Shown: in pieces, positions 1 through 8,465 of the stretch
Numbering within the stretch: position 1 is the stretch's first letter
How the letters are laid out: each line of letters opens with the position of its first letter
NCBI RefSeq assembly: GCF_025787225.1
Contig: NZ_CP090958.1
Span: 3,520,550-3,584,549, forward strand
Origin: Saxibacter everestensis
GTDB taxonomy: Bacteria; Actinomycetota; Actinomycetes; Actinomycetales; Brevibacteriaceae
DNA: 64,000 nucleotides
Direction: 5' to 3'
Position numbers and translations under genes: made by a program
The notes under the pieces: model-generated
Database searches by the model: none
The model's input: only the letters and a program-made list of their open reading frames with translations
Told to the model about the DNA's origin: nothing

Positions 1-331
1 CGAAGAAATCCGCCTGGGTGATGTAGCTGCGGTCCTTCGCGTAGCGCCAGACGATCGGACCGATGAAGAACAGACCGATATAGCCGAGCGGGATGTACGG
101 AATGGCGTAGCTGGAGGCGGCACCCGCGGAGAAGGCGATGCCGGCAACACCGAGGAAGGTGAACGTGGTGAACGCTTCGCCCGCCTGCAGGAACCACATG
201 GTCAGCGTCCCGTAGTTCCGCTTACCGACGGTCCACTCGGCCAGGTCGGTATGCGGCTTGCTACGACCGCGGATGGCGACAACGGCAATGCCGACCATGC
301 CGATAATGGCGACCCAGAAGGTGAGGCTCAC
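1..331 (-). CDS. Sodium:solute symporter, N-terminal part (runs off the window)
   Basis: Only the first 110 codons are present; the gene continues past base 1. The reading begins with a hydrophobic helix (LTFWVAIIGMVGIAVVAIRG), then the short polar stretch DLAEWTVGKRNYGTL and a second helix region rich in Gly/Ala. This is the usual start of solute:sodium symporters (SSS family, PutP/PanF-like), where xxEWxxGxRxxG follows the first membrane span. The GTG start overlaps the stop of the DUF3311 gene as GTGA and has GGAGGA just upstream, so the two are translationally coupled. The substrate cannot be told; an organic acid is plausible from the nearby oxidases. Confidence 0.8.
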   Translation of the reverse strand, partial: MSLTFWVAIIGMVGIAVVAIRGRSKPHTDLAEWTVGKRNYGTLTMWFLQAGEAFTTFTFLGVAGIAFSAGAASSYAIPYIPLGYIGLFFIGPIVWRYAKDRSYITQADFF

Positions 332-576
332 TTGTCCTCCTCCGTTTCGAACGGACGCACCAGGCCGTATTCGACCGCGGCAAGTGCCGGCGTGAGCAAG
401 AGCACCCAGGCCGAGCACCAGACGATAAGCCGGGGCATCCCCAGCCAGAGGTCAGGTGTGTTGACGAACGGCAGCCATGCGGCGCTGAGCAGCGCCAGCG
501 CCGGAATGACGGGGACAGCGAGGAGCCAGCGGCGAGCGCCACCTTGCCTGACGGCCCGGATACTTGCGTCAATCAT
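328..576 (-). CDS. Small membrane protein, DUF3311-like symporter partner
   Basis: An 82-residue protein with two hydrophobic spans (about residues 16-35 and 45-65) and a charged tail ending FETEEDK. Small two-helix proteins of this kind (DUF3311) commonly sit directly upstream of SSS symporters and may help their assembly, though the function is not established. I chose the ATG at 576 (MIDASIRAV) because it gives the usual family length. An upstream ATG at 648 would add 24 unlikely Arg/Cys-rich residues. Its stop overlaps the symporter start by four bases. Confidence 0.7.
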   Translation of the reverse strand: MIDASIRAVRQGGARRWLLAVPVIPALALLSAAWLPFVNTPDLWLGMPRLIVWCSAWVLLLTPALAAVEYGLVRPFETEEDK

Positions 577-712
577 CGATTCGATCCTTCGCGCAGTGGT
601 CCAACGGATTCTGCGTAAGTGTGCGCAGGTGACGCAGGTCACCAGCAAGCAGGAGCTTCGTCAAACGGCCGTTTTGGCGGAATTCGCTAAGGATCCGGCG
701 AATTCCGACGGA

Positions 713-1669
713 TCAACCGAGCAGGCGGCCACTTCGTTTGGCGGCCTGCAGCACGATATCTGTTTCGATCGCCGTCACGTCATCGACCCAGGGCGCGGTA
801 GTCACCATCCGGTACAGGGCGGCCTCGTCCGGGGCGGTCACATTGGCAACGAACTGAAATTCGCCGGCCAGGGCCGCGGCATACCGTACCCACGGCGATG
901 CGATCAGTCCGCGCGCCAGGTGGTCTACCCGCGCCGGGTGCACCTTCACCCACAGCATTGCCTCCGTCGGCAAGCCCAGGCAGGCTGGGTCGACGACAAC
1001 CCGCAGCCGGACTCCCCCGTCGCGCAGCAGCCAATCCACCCGCCGCCGAGCGGTTGCCTCTGACGCCCCCGTCAGCCGGGCGAGCTCGGCGAACCCCACC
1101 CTGCCGTCAACCTGCAGGGCAGCCACAATCTTCTCGTCGAGCGCGGAGAACGGCCGCATCTTCGACCGCTCCTGTTCGGGCGGCAATCCCGGCAGTCCGT
1201 CCGAAAGACCCACTGCCTCCCGTTCGGTGAGAATTCCGGGGCGCCATTCCCGCACAGTGCGGTAGTACCGCAGAATGGGGTCGGTCCAGAACCTGGCAAC
1301 GCCGACAGTAGCGGGCAGTTCATCGAGCACCAGCCGGGACAGATCGCCCGAGGTAACCTCGAACTCTGCAACGCAATCGGCGCCGCCGGTCAGCGCATAG
1401 GAGAATATGCAATCCGGCCGGTTCGCCAGCGCGGTTGCCGCGATGCGCACCGTGCCTGGCGCACACTGTGCCCGAACCAGAGCGGTGGGATGGTTGCCCG
1501 GGAGCGCCGAGACGGCAATGACATTCGAGTCCAGCAGTGCAGACGCCCGGCGGTTGATGTTGCGCTCGGGTTCGCCGAGCACATCGGCCATTTTGCGCCA
1601 CGAACACCGTCCGTCGACCTGCAGGGCCGCGACGATCCGCTGATCTAGCGCATCCAGTTCCTGGATCAT
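713..1669 (-). CDS. Lrp/AsnC-family regulator with two tandem AsnC units
   Basis: This 318-residue protein is about twice the usual Lrp length. It begins with an AsnC helix-turn-helix (LDALDQRIVAALQVDGRCSW, residues about 6-60). After an effector-like half comes a second near-copy of the helix-turn-helix (FSALDEKIVAALQVDGRVGF, from about residue 173) and a second ligand-sensing domain. It is a probable amino-acid or metabolite-responsive transcription factor. The start ATG at 1669 follows an AGGGGAAAG ribosome site. It is divergent from the FAD oxidase at 1839 and lies upstream of the DUF3311/symporter pair on the same strand, so it may control either. Tandem AsnC proteins are known in actinobacteria. 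Confidence 0.85.
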   Translation of the reverse strand: MIQELDALDQRIVAALQVDGRCSWRKMADVLGEPERNINRRASALLDSNVIAVSALPGNHPTALVRAQCAPGTVRIAATALANRPDCIFSYALTGGADCVAEFEVTSGDLSRLVLDELPATVGVARFWTDPILRYYRTVREWRPGILTEREAVGLSDGLPGLPPEQERSKMRPFSALDEKIVAALQVDGRVGFAELARLTGASEATARRRVDWLLRDGGVRLRVVVDPACLGLPTEAMLWVKVHPARVDHLARGLIASPWVRYAAALAGEFQFVANVTAPDEAALYRMVTTAPWVDDVTAIETDIVLQAAKRSGRLLG

Positions 1670-1838
1670 CTTCTTTCCCCTAACTCCAGCCAGAGGCCTG
1701 CCACAACTCTAGCCATACCTGGCCCTTTAGCCTGACCTCTCGCAGCCCGATCAGGTAAACACCGCCGGCCGGGAGCTTCCGGTTCGACGCCGTTGACACG
1801 TTCTCCATCGCTCACGTAGCGTGCGCAGCATATATCCC

Positions 1839-3254
1839 ATGGCGAGGAAGGTGGGCACTGTGGCCCTTCGGCAGCCGGTGGTCGACCGGGGCAATGTCGA
1901 CATCGCCCCACTCGTGTCGGCGCTTCCGGCTTCGGCGGTGATCGTCGATCCGGACAAGATGGCTTCCTACCGATGGGATCGGGCAAACGACCCAGATGCC
2001 GGTTATCCACTCGCCGTCGTGCGCGTCGAAAGCGCGGAGGACGTGCAGACGGCGGTGCGGTTCGCCGTCAAACATCACCTTCCGGTGATTACCAGGGGCG
2101 CCGGATCCGGCCTCTCGGGCGGGTCGTCTGCGGTCGAAGGCTGCATCATGGTCTCGACCGAACGGATGAGGGCAATCCAGATCGACCGAACGACCCGCAC
2201 CGCGGTGGTCGAACCGGGCGCGCTCAACGCGGAGGTGAAGGCTGCCGCCGCCGAGCACGGCCTCTGGTATCCGCCCGATCCTTCGTCGTTCGAGATCTGC
2301 TCAATCGGGGGCAACGTCGCGACCAACGCCGGCGGGCTGTGTTGTGTGAAGTACGGCGTGACGTCCGACTACGTGCTGGGGATGACGGTCGTTCTTGCCG
2401 ACGGACGGATTGTGAAACTCGGCGGTCCGCGGCTCAAAGACGTCGCCGGCCTGTCGCTGACCAAGCTTTTCGTCGGGAGCGAGGGAACGCTGGGAATCAT
2501 CACCCAGATCATCCTGCGGTTGATCCCGGCGCAGCGTCCGGCGTCAACGCTGGTAGCTTCATTCCGCGCGCTCGACGACGCCACCGCGACAATACTGCAG
2601 ATCACCGAGGCGATGCGGCCCTCGATGCTTGAGTTCATGGACAAGGCCACGATCAACGCGGTCGAGGACGTCTCAAGGATGGACCTCGACCGGCAGGCCG
2701 AGGCGATGCTCGTCGTCCAGTCAGATGAGCCGGCAGGTTACGCCGCCGAGGAGATCGACCGAATCACCGAGATCTGCGCGCGGAACAACGCCTCGGATGT
2801 CTTCAGCACCGACGACCCGGAGGAAGGTAACGCATTCGTCACCGCCCGCCGGATGGCGATCCCTGCGGTCGAACGGAAGGGCTCGCTGCTGCTGGAGGAC
2901 GTCGGCGTTCCGGTGCCGGAACTCGGCGCCCTGGTGCGTGGAATCGCCGAGATCGCCGCCGGACATGGACTGACGATCGCCGTAATCGCGCATGCCGGCG
3001 ACGGCAACACCCACCCGCTCCTGGTTTTCGACCCGATGGACGCAGACGAGGCACGCCGGGCCCAACTCGCGTACGGCGAGGTGATGCGGCTGGCGATATC
3101 GCTTGGCGGCACAATCACCGGCGAGCACGGGGTCGGACGGCTCAAGAAGCCGTGGTTGCCCGAGTGCCTCGGCGATGACGCACTCGGCCTGAACCACGTG
3201 CTCAAGGCTGCCCTCGATCCCGATGGCGTTCTCAATCCGGGCGTGGGGTTTTAG
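1839..3254 (+). CDS. FAD-binding 2-hydroxyacid oxidase / D-lactate dehydrogenase-like
   Basis: A soluble flavoprotein of the FAD_binding_4 / GlcD-DLD family (about 471 residues). The N-terminal FAD domain has the PCMH signature region VITRGAGSGLSGGSS near residue 85, followed by VEPGALNAEV and PPDPSS. It ends with the glycolate-oxidase C-terminal motif around HAGDGNTHP and the typical tail GEHGVGRLKKPWL with LNPG. It is expected to oxidise D-lactate, glycolate or a related 2-hydroxyacid. ATG 1839 (MARKVGTV) is preferred over GTG 1821, but neither has a clear ribosome site. A convergent FMN-dependent hydroxyacid oxidase follows, suggesting paired handling of D and L isomers. Confidence 0.85.
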   Translation: MARKVGTVALRQPVVDRGNVDIAPLVSALPASAVIVDPDKMASYRWDRANDPDAGYPLAVVRVESAEDVQTAVRFAVKHHLPVITRGAGSGLSGGSSAVEGCIMVSTERMRAIQIDRTTRTAVVEPGALNAEVKAAAAEHGLWYPPDPSSFEICSIGGNVATNAGGLCCVKYGVTSDYVLGMTVVLADGRIVKLGGPRLKDVAGLSLTKLFVGSEGTLGIITQIILRLIPAQRPASTLVASFRALDDATATILQITEAMRPSMLEFMDKATINAVEDVSRMDLDRQAEAMLVVQSDEPAGYAAEEIDRITEICARNNASDVFSTDDPEEGNAFVTARRMAIPAVERKGSLLLEDVGVPVPELGALVRGIAEIAAGHGLTIAVIAHAGDGNTHPLLVFDPMDADEARRAQLAYGEVMRLAISLGGTITGEHGVGRLKKPWLPECLGDDALGLNHVLKAALDPDGVLNPGVGF

Positions 3255-3306
3255 CCGAAGAACCGCCGGCGGCCCGCTGACAACCGGCCGACCCGAGCAT
3301 CGATTC

Positions 3307-4530
3307 TCAGCGATCGGCGAACCGGCGGACAATTGAGGGTCCCTGCTCACGTAGCTCCTGAAGTGTCGTCACGCCGAGCAGCGCCATCGTCTGCTCCAGA
3401 TCCCGGCGCAGTAGCCCGATCACGTGGCTGACTCCGGCTCGCCCTCCGGCGATCAGGCCCCAGAGGTACGGCCGGCCGATCATGACCGCATCCGCGCCGA
3501 GTGCCAGCGCGATCGCGACATCCACGCCGGTGCGCACACCGGAATCCATCAGGATCGTGACGTCTTCGCCGACGGCCTTCCGCACGTCGGCGATCATGTC
3601 GACCGGCGGCACCAGTTGGTCGAGCTGCCGGCCGCCGTGGTTCGAAAGCTGCACGCCATCTGCGCCCAGGTCGACGCAGCGCTGCGCGTCATCCGGACTG
3701 ACCGGACCCTTGATCACCAGCTTGCCCGGCCAGAGCTCCCGGATCTTCCTGATGTCCGACCAGCTGACGCTGGGGTCGAACTGGTCGTTGATGTAGGCGG
3801 TGGAGCCGCCGCCAAACTCGGGCGCTGACTTCGCGATGTTGTCGAATCGCAGCGAGGGCTGGGTGACGACACCGGTCCAGTAACCCGGTTTGCGTCCAAT
3901 GTCGATCAGGCTGGAGAGCGTCAACTGCGGCGGTATGGTCAGGCCGTTTCGCCGGTCACGCACCCGGTTACCACCGACGGCGGAGTCGATGGCGATCTCG
4001 AGCACCCGGTATCCGCTGGCATCGGCTCGGGCGATCATGTCTTCCGTCGTCGACCGGTCCTTGAAGATGTAGAGCTGGAACCAGAGATTTCGCGGCGCAC
4101 AGGCAGTGGTCAGGTCCTCAAGCGTGGTGGTCGCCATCGTCGACAGCGCGTAGGGCAGATTCGCCGCGCCGGCCGCGGCGGCAACCGCCGGCTCACCGGC
4201 GGGGGCGAGCATCCGGGTGTAGCCGGTCGGCGCCAGGCCGATCGGAGCGTCGTATTGCTCGCCGAGCAGATCGACCGATGTGTCGACCTTCGAGACGTCG
4301 GATAGTGACCGCGGGACCAGGGAGTAGCGGCCAAAGGCTTCCACATTGGCGGCCAGGCTTCGTTCGGCTCCGGCTCCGCCCTGCAGATAATCGAAAATCG
4401 AGCGCGGAAGTTTGCGGCGGGCATACTTCTCCAGGTCAGCAACGGTGTGGCTCGCCAGCAGGCGACGTTTCGCCGGGTTGATCACCAGGTTTCGCTTACC
4501 CACCAGCGAGAGGATTTCCGCGACCTTCAC
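3307..4530 (-). CDS. FMN-dependent alpha-hydroxy-acid dehydrogenase (LldD-like)
   Basis: A 407-residue TIM-barrel flavoenzyme of the L-lactate dehydrogenase / glycolate oxidase family. Visible family blocks are RKLPRSIFDYLQGGAGAE near residue 40, APTGYTRMLAPAGE near 100, KLVIKGPVSPDDAQ with the FMN-contacting Lys near 272, and the active-site block QLSNHGGRQLD containing the catalytic His and substrate-binding Arg. Next come ILMDSGVRTGVDV and DAVMIGRPYLWGL. It probably oxidises L-lactate or a related acid, passing electrons to the respiratory chain or oxygen. The start is GTG 4530. It converges with the FAD-linked oxidase. Confidence 0.9.
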   Translation of the reverse strand: MKVAEILSLVGKRNLVINPAKRRLLASHTVADLEKYARRKLPRSIFDYLQGGAGAERSLAANVEAFGRYSLVPRSLSDVSKVDTSVDLLGEQYDAPIGLAPTGYTRMLAPAGEPAVAAAAGAANLPYALSTMATTTLEDLTTACAPRNLWFQLYIFKDRSTTEDMIARADASGYRVLEIAIDSAVGGNRVRDRRNGLTIPPQLTLSSLIDIGRKPGYWTGVVTQPSLRFDNIAKSAPEFGGGSTAYINDQFDPSVSWSDIRKIRELWPGKLVIKGPVSPDDAQRCVDLGADGVQLSNHGGRQLDQLVPPVDMIADVRKAVGEDVTILMDSGVRTGVDVAIALALGADAVMIGRPYLWGLIAGGRAGVSHVIGLLRRDLEQTMALLGVTTLQELREQGPSIVRRFADR

Positions 4531-4557
4531 TTCACTACCAACTTTCCGGTTCGACGT

Positions 4558-4923
4558 CTACCAACCTTCAGGCTTCACCACGTTCGGCGGCGCCTCGGCG
4601 AAGAGCGGAGCCACCTGCGCCTCGGTGTAGCCGGCGATTCCGCAGCCGACCTTGGTGAGCAGAAAAGTCAGCTCCGGATGGGCGGAGGCGAAGCGATTGA
4701 ATTCCGCTGCGTTACGACGGAAGAGTTCGAACCCCTCCATGGTCGAAATTCCGTAGCTTTGGCCCATCGGCCCGTGACCCTGGCCCCAGACGGCGCCGAA
4801 GCGCTGGTAGGCGAGTAACGCCGCGCCGGCGCCATGCTGGCCCGAGTCGTTGCTGCCGAACACGAAGATTTCGTCATCGGCCAGGTCTTCGATCCGCTCA
4901 GGTGTCACCCGTTGCTCGTCCAT
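4558..4923 (-). CDS. Conserved small protein, macrodomain-like 'FVFGSN' family
   Basis: A 121-residue protein with the blocks ERIEDLADDEIFVFGSNDSG, QHGAGAALLAYQRFGAVWGQ, GQSYGISTM and LLTKVGCGIAGYTEAQVAPLF. These match a widespread but uncharacterised family whose FGSN..G.HG.GAA pattern and central GCGIAGY loop recall ADP-ribose-binding macrodomains. The ligand is unknown. It starts at ATG 4923 and ends 27 bases upstream of the hydroxyacid oxidase start on the same strand, so it could be the first gene of a two-gene unit. Family assignment is firm; the macrodomain relation is an inference. Confidence 0.65.
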   Translation of the reverse strand: MDEQRVTPERIEDLADDEIFVFGSNDSGQHGAGAALLAYQRFGAVWGQGHGPMGQSYGISTMEGFELFRRNAAEFNRFASAHPELTFLLTKVGCGIAGYTEAQVAPLFAEAPPNVVKPEGW

Positions 4924-4967
4924 CTGCCAAGCCTAACCATCCCAGCCGATTGAGCGCAGTCCGCGTC

Positions 4968-5016
4968 CTTGCGCAGCGTCTGGGCGCACCTACTTGCGCA
5001 GCGTCTGGGCGCACCT
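4968..5016 (+). repeat. 24-bp tandem duplication
   Basis: Two identical copies of a 24-bp unit beginning CTTGCGCAGCGTC lie at 4968-4991 and 4993-5016, one base apart. They sit in the gap between the macrodomain-like gene and the FMN-reductase fusion. No coding function is apparent. Confidence 0.9.
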
Positions 5017-5117
5017 CCGCCGCAGATCGCGAGCTTCAGGCAGGATCGCGCGTGAGTACGCGCGCGTCCTGTCATGAGCTCCGCGTCCTGGCCGGTCGTG
5101 CCAAGCCAAGTGCGGCG

Positions 5118-6275
5118 TTACACCGCCTTGGTGAGGTAGACGGCATCGACGGCCGTACCCATCGGCGCTGGGTAGATTGCGTAGCCGGAGCGTCGATACA
5201 GGCCGATGTTGCGGTGGCTGTGCTGTCCGGTGAACAAGGCGATCGTCGACGTTCCGTCGGGTGCGTGGCGTTCGGAATGGGCCAGCAGCCACGATCCGAT
5301 GCCGTTGCCGGCCTGATCGGGCGCGACCATCAGCCGCCCGATCTCCCAGGTTGAATCCTGAGTCCTTGCGCGGACCGCTGCCACCAGTCGACCTTGTCGG
5401 CGTACGATCCACACCCGCCAAGTCGTCACCCACATCTTGATGTCTGTTAACGTCTCGCGGAGCGGCCACAGGTCCAGGGTGTTGTTGGCCAGCGCCTCCT
5501 GCACCCAGCAACACCGCTGCAGTACCAGTAGCTCCGCCAGGTCATGCTCGCCGGCGACCGAAAGGGCGAGGCCGTCGACGGGACCAGGAGTCACGCCGTC
5601 CTGGTTCGGAGTGACGCTGTTCGGGCTGTCGCTGTCCTCAGTGTCGCCGTCCTGAGTGTCGCTGTTCGGGCTGCCGCCTTTCTGAGTCGCACGCAACGGT
5701 CGCAGCGCCCTTGCAACGCTGCTGAGTTCCTCAAGAACGTTACGTGCGGCTTGATCCAGGCTGGTGCCCTTTTGGACCAGACCGTCCTGAATGCTGTCGG
5801 CAATACGCAGAGCCACGGTCGCGCCGATCGGCATCATCCTCAACGTGGTGACCACCTGCTTAGCCATTTGTACCGAGCGGGTACCGGCCGAGGTATTGCC
5901 GTAACTGACGAAGGCTACAGGCTTCCACGCCCACTCCCGATACAAGTAGTCGAGGGCATTCTTCAGCACCGCAGGCATTCCGTAGTTGTACTCCGGGGTG
6001 ATCACGACGAAGGCATCGGCACGGTCTACGAGACCGCTCCACGCTCGGGTGTGCTCCTTGGTGTACACCCCAGTAGACGGATGCTCGGGTTCGTCGAGAA
6101 ATGGCAACGCCACCTCCGCGAGGTCGGCGATCTCGACGGTGATGCCGGCCTGTTCGGCATCCACCTGTGTTGCCTGGATGAACCAATCCGCGACGGCAGG
6201 ACCCAGCCGTCCGGGTCGAGTGCTGGCCACGATGACGAGGAGACGGATCGGGTGATTTACAAGTTTCGTTGACAT
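5118..6275 (-). CDS. NADPH-dependent FMN reductase fused to a GNAT acetyltransferase
   Basis: A single 385-residue frame joins two enzymes. Residues 10-190 are a flavodoxin-like NADPH:FMN/quinone reductase, with the STRPGR phosphate loop near 19, PEYNYGMPAVLKNALDYL near 93-110 and the SYGNTSAGTRSVQ region. Residues about 240-380 are a GNAT acyltransferase with the acetyl-CoA motif APDQAGNGIGSWLL. A 40-residue acidic linker with repeated SPNS/DTQDGD/TPNQDG units joins them. The ATG at 6275 lies inside a 10-bp palindrome, and no ribosome site is seen, so the mRNA may be leaderless. It is divergent from a MarR gene that likely represses it. A joint role in detoxifying quinone- or nitro-type compounds is an inference. 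Confidence 0.85.
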   Translation of the reverse strand: MSTKLVNHPIRLLVIVASTRPGRLGPAVADWFIQATQVDAEQAGITVEIADLAEVALPFLDEPEHPSTGVYTKEHTRAWSGLVDRADAFVVITPEYNYGMPAVLKNALDYLYREWAWKPVAFVSYGNTSAGTRSVQMAKQVVTTLRMMPIGATVALRIADSIQDGLVQKGTSLDQAARNVLEELSSVARALRPLRATQKGGSPNSDTQDGDTEDSDSPNSVTPNQDGVTPGPVDGLALSVAGEHDLAELLVLQRCCWVQEALANNTLDLWPLRETLTDIKMWVTTWRVWIVRRQGRLVAAVRARTQDSTWEIGRLMVAPDQAGNGIGSWLLAHSERHAPDGTSTIALFTGQHSHRNIGLYRRSGYAIYPAPMGTAVDAVYLTKAV

Positions 6276-6312
6276 GTCATCAACTTAGAACAGCTTTCGA
6301 TGACATGTCAAC
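6268..6312. promoter_or_regulatory. Twin palindromic operators between the reductase fusion and marR
   Basis: Two perfect copies of TGACATGTCA lie at 6270-6279 and 6301-6310, centred 31 bp (about three helical turns) apart. Flanks extend the match in opposite orientation (CGTTGACATGTCATC versus its complement). The left copy contains the start codon of the reductase fusion; the right copy is 22 bases before the marR start. This is the classic layout for autoregulation by a MarR dimer. Confidence 0.8.
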
Positions 6313-6332
6313 GACCTAGTAGGATGATCTTC

Positions 6333-6782
6333 ATGGACACCAACTGGTTGAGCGAGGACGAAGAACAGGCGTGGCGCGCCTTCCGTCGATTGCTCACCGC
6401 CCTGCCGGCGAGATTGGGGCGGGACCTGGCAAACGACTCCGGCCTTTCCTCGGCCGACTACGAGGTGCTGAGCACATTGTCTGAAAAGCCAGATCACAGG
6501 TGGGAACTCAAGGATCTGGCGGACAAAATGGAATGGTCCCGAAGCAGACTGTCTCACCACGCCAGTCGAATGGAACACCGGGAGTTGATCGAGAAGGAGC
6601 CCGATGCTCAGGACGCTCGCGGCTGCGTGCTTCACCTGACCAGGCACGGCTTTAAAGTGCTGGAAGCGGCGGCTCATCACCATCTGCTCTCGGTGCGCAG
6701 CCGATTCCTCGACCACCTGAGCCCCGACGAGCTGATGGTGCTTGGCCGGGTCTCGGAGCGGATCGCCGACCTTCCAGATTGA
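6333..6782 (+). CDS. MarR-family transcriptional regulator
   Basis: A 149-residue winged-helix protein. It has the MarR pattern: an N-terminal dimerisation helix, LSSADYEVLSTLSEKPDHRW, the recognition helix MEWSRSRLSHHASRMEHREL, and the wing EPDAQDARGCVLHLTRHG with the conserved D.R. I chose ATG 6333 (MDTNWLSEDE) because AGGATG precedes it at the right distance; the in-frame ATG at 6300 would start inside the operator. It is divergent from the FMN reductase-GNAT fusion and probably senses a phenolic, quinone or oxidant ligand. Confidence 0.88.
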   Translation: MDTNWLSEDEEQAWRAFRRLLTALPARLGRDLANDSGLSSADYEVLSTLSEKPDHRWELKDLADKMEWSRSRLSHHASRMEHRELIEKEPDAQDARGCVLHLTRHGFKVLEAAAHHHLLSVRSRFLDHLSPDELMVLGRVSERIADLPD

Positions 6783-7017
6783 CGTCGATTGCTATCTACC
6801 AACGTCTAGCGCTATGCCAAGAACTAGGAATATCTTCCTAACCGGCAGCACACTCGGAAACATACGTTCCGCATAGCGTTTCTCGTTTGATGAGACGGCA
6901 GGCCGTATTCGGCGCGAATTTCGCGGTAATCGTTGACATATCGACGGTGACCCAGAACACTCAGAGGAAGTTCCCGTATCGTATCCCTGTATACCCGCCG
7001 CTCCCCGAGGTAATGTC

Positions 7018-8463
7018 ATGGCCGAATCACCGGCGCCCCAGTCAGCCAAACCCAGCCAAAGCTCGAACGCCTACGACGTCGCGCTCACCCCGGGACGGAC
7101 GCGCCTCGTCAACGTGATCGCGGCCGTCGGGGTTCTGCTATCGATCTACGCGGCCTTCGTGACCTCAGGTCCCACCTTGTGGGGTCTGTTGCCGATTGTG
7201 CTCTATGCCGTGCTGTGCCTGCTCGGTATGGACATCGTGATCGGTACGATCATCGCCCTGGTTTCGGGGCTGATCATTGCAAAGCTTCCGCCGCTCGGGA
7301 TAGGCACCCTGATGGGCGAATCACTTGCGGATCAAATCACCATGATCGGCCTGATCATCATTCTTGGCGCAGGGGTCGGCGAGGTGCTCAAACTCACCGG
7401 AGTTGCCGAGACAATCGTGCACGGGGTGATGCGGGTCTTTGGAAGCAAGAGCAAACTGGCAGTCATCCTCGGCGTCATGCTGGCTTGCCTGATTCTGGTC
7501 GCCAGCCTGGGTACGCTGGCCGGAGCGCTTGCAATCGCGGCGCCGATCCTGCTCCCAATCACGGCTCGCCTGGGGTTCACCCGGTCCGCGACAGCATCGA
7601 TGATGTTCATCGGCGGATGTGCCGGGCTGGCAATGGCTCCGTTCGCGGGGTCAAATGTCGCCATCATGGATGCCGCCGACGTCAGCTACCTTCAGTTCGT
7701 GCTGTTCGGCGCCGGGCCTTTGATGATCCTGTCGCTGGTCCTCGGTCTCGTCATCGTGCCTTGGATGCAACGCCGTACCGCCCGGCAAGGCGATTTCTAC
7801 ACCGAGGACGAGATCGGCACCGAATCCGCGGCACCGCCCAAGGGTGCCGGACGTACCACAGCCGTATTCCTCGGTCTGCTTATTATCACCGTTGTATATG
7901 CGACGATCGCAGCCGCGGACACAACCTTCCCGCTTCTGGCACTGCCGATCCTGGGGATCGTCACCGGACTCGCAGGCGGCATGTCTACCCGCAACATCGC
8001 GAACGCCATGTACCGGGGAGCCGCCAGCCTGGTCAGCATCTTCCTGTTGTTCTGGCTACTGGCCGCACTGTTTCAGGTCATCGACAAGCTGGCGCCTTTC
8101 GAAGTCATCCTGGAACTCGTCGGAGACAACCTGGCATCCGGTTCGCCCTTCCTGTTCACGATTGTGATCAGTCTGCTCGGCTGGGTCGGCATTCCCGGCG
8201 CGACGGCTGCGCAGGTGATCCTGTTGGACAAGGTCTTCGGCGACCTCGCGGGGACCATCGGAATCAGCGCAGGATCCTGGATCGTTGTCCTGCTCTTCGC
8301 TTCGAAGGCAGACACCTACGGGCCGTTCCCGAACGGCAATATGATCGGCGTCATGGGCCTCGCCCGCTCGTCGAACCTGAAAAACATGCTGATCACGGGA
8401 TGGCTGCTGCTCGTCCCAGCCTGCGTGATGTACCTGATCATCCTCTTCTTTGAAACGAGATAA
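7018..8463 (+). CDS. Ion-transporter-superfamily permease (GntP/NhaC-like)
   Basis: A 481-residue inner-membrane protein with about 11-12 hydrophobic spans and a polar Ser/Ala-rich N-tail. It shows the pseudo-symmetric hairpin signatures of the IT superfamily: SLGTLAGALAIAAPILLPI followed by GGCAGLAMAPFAGSNVAIM, and in the second half GWVGIPGATAAQVILLD followed by KADTYGPFPNGNMIG. The gene ends two bases before the D-aminoacylase start, so it most likely imports the acylated amino acid (or related anion) used by that enzyme. GAGG precedes ATG 7018. Exact family and substrate are uncertain. Confidence 0.75.
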   Translation: MAESPAPQSAKPSQSSNAYDVALTPGRTRLVNVIAAVGVLLSIYAAFVTSGPTLWGLLPIVLYAVLCLLGMDIVIGTIIALVSGLIIAKLPPLGIGTLMGESLADQITMIGLIIILGAGVGEVLKLTGVAETIVHGVMRVFGSKSKLAVILGVMLACLILVASLGTLAGALAIAAPILLPITARLGFTRSATASMMFIGGCAGLAMAPFAGSNVAIMDAADVSYLQFVLFGAGPLMILSLVLGLVIVPWMQRRTARQGDFYTEDEIGTESAAPPKGAGRTTAVFLGLLIITVVYATIAAADTTFPLLALPILGIVTGLAGGMSTRNIANAMYRGAASLVSIFLLFWLLAALFQVIDKLAPFEVILELVGDNLASGSPFLFTIVISLLGWVGIPGATAAQVILLDKVFGDLAGTIGISAGSWIVVLLFASKADTYGPFPNGNMIGVMGLARSSNLKNMLITGWLLLVPACVMYLIILFFETR

Positions 8464-8465
8464 CC

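Noticed and set aside
251-1063. Long plus-strand frame opposite the symporter, DUF3311 and Lrp genes
   Set aside because: It is antisense to three well-supported genes, has low-complexity Arg/Pro/Ala residues and shows no domain.
6975-7000. GTATCGTATCCCTGTATAC near the permease start as an operator
   Set aside because: The inverted match is only partial and no neighbouring regulator gene supports it.
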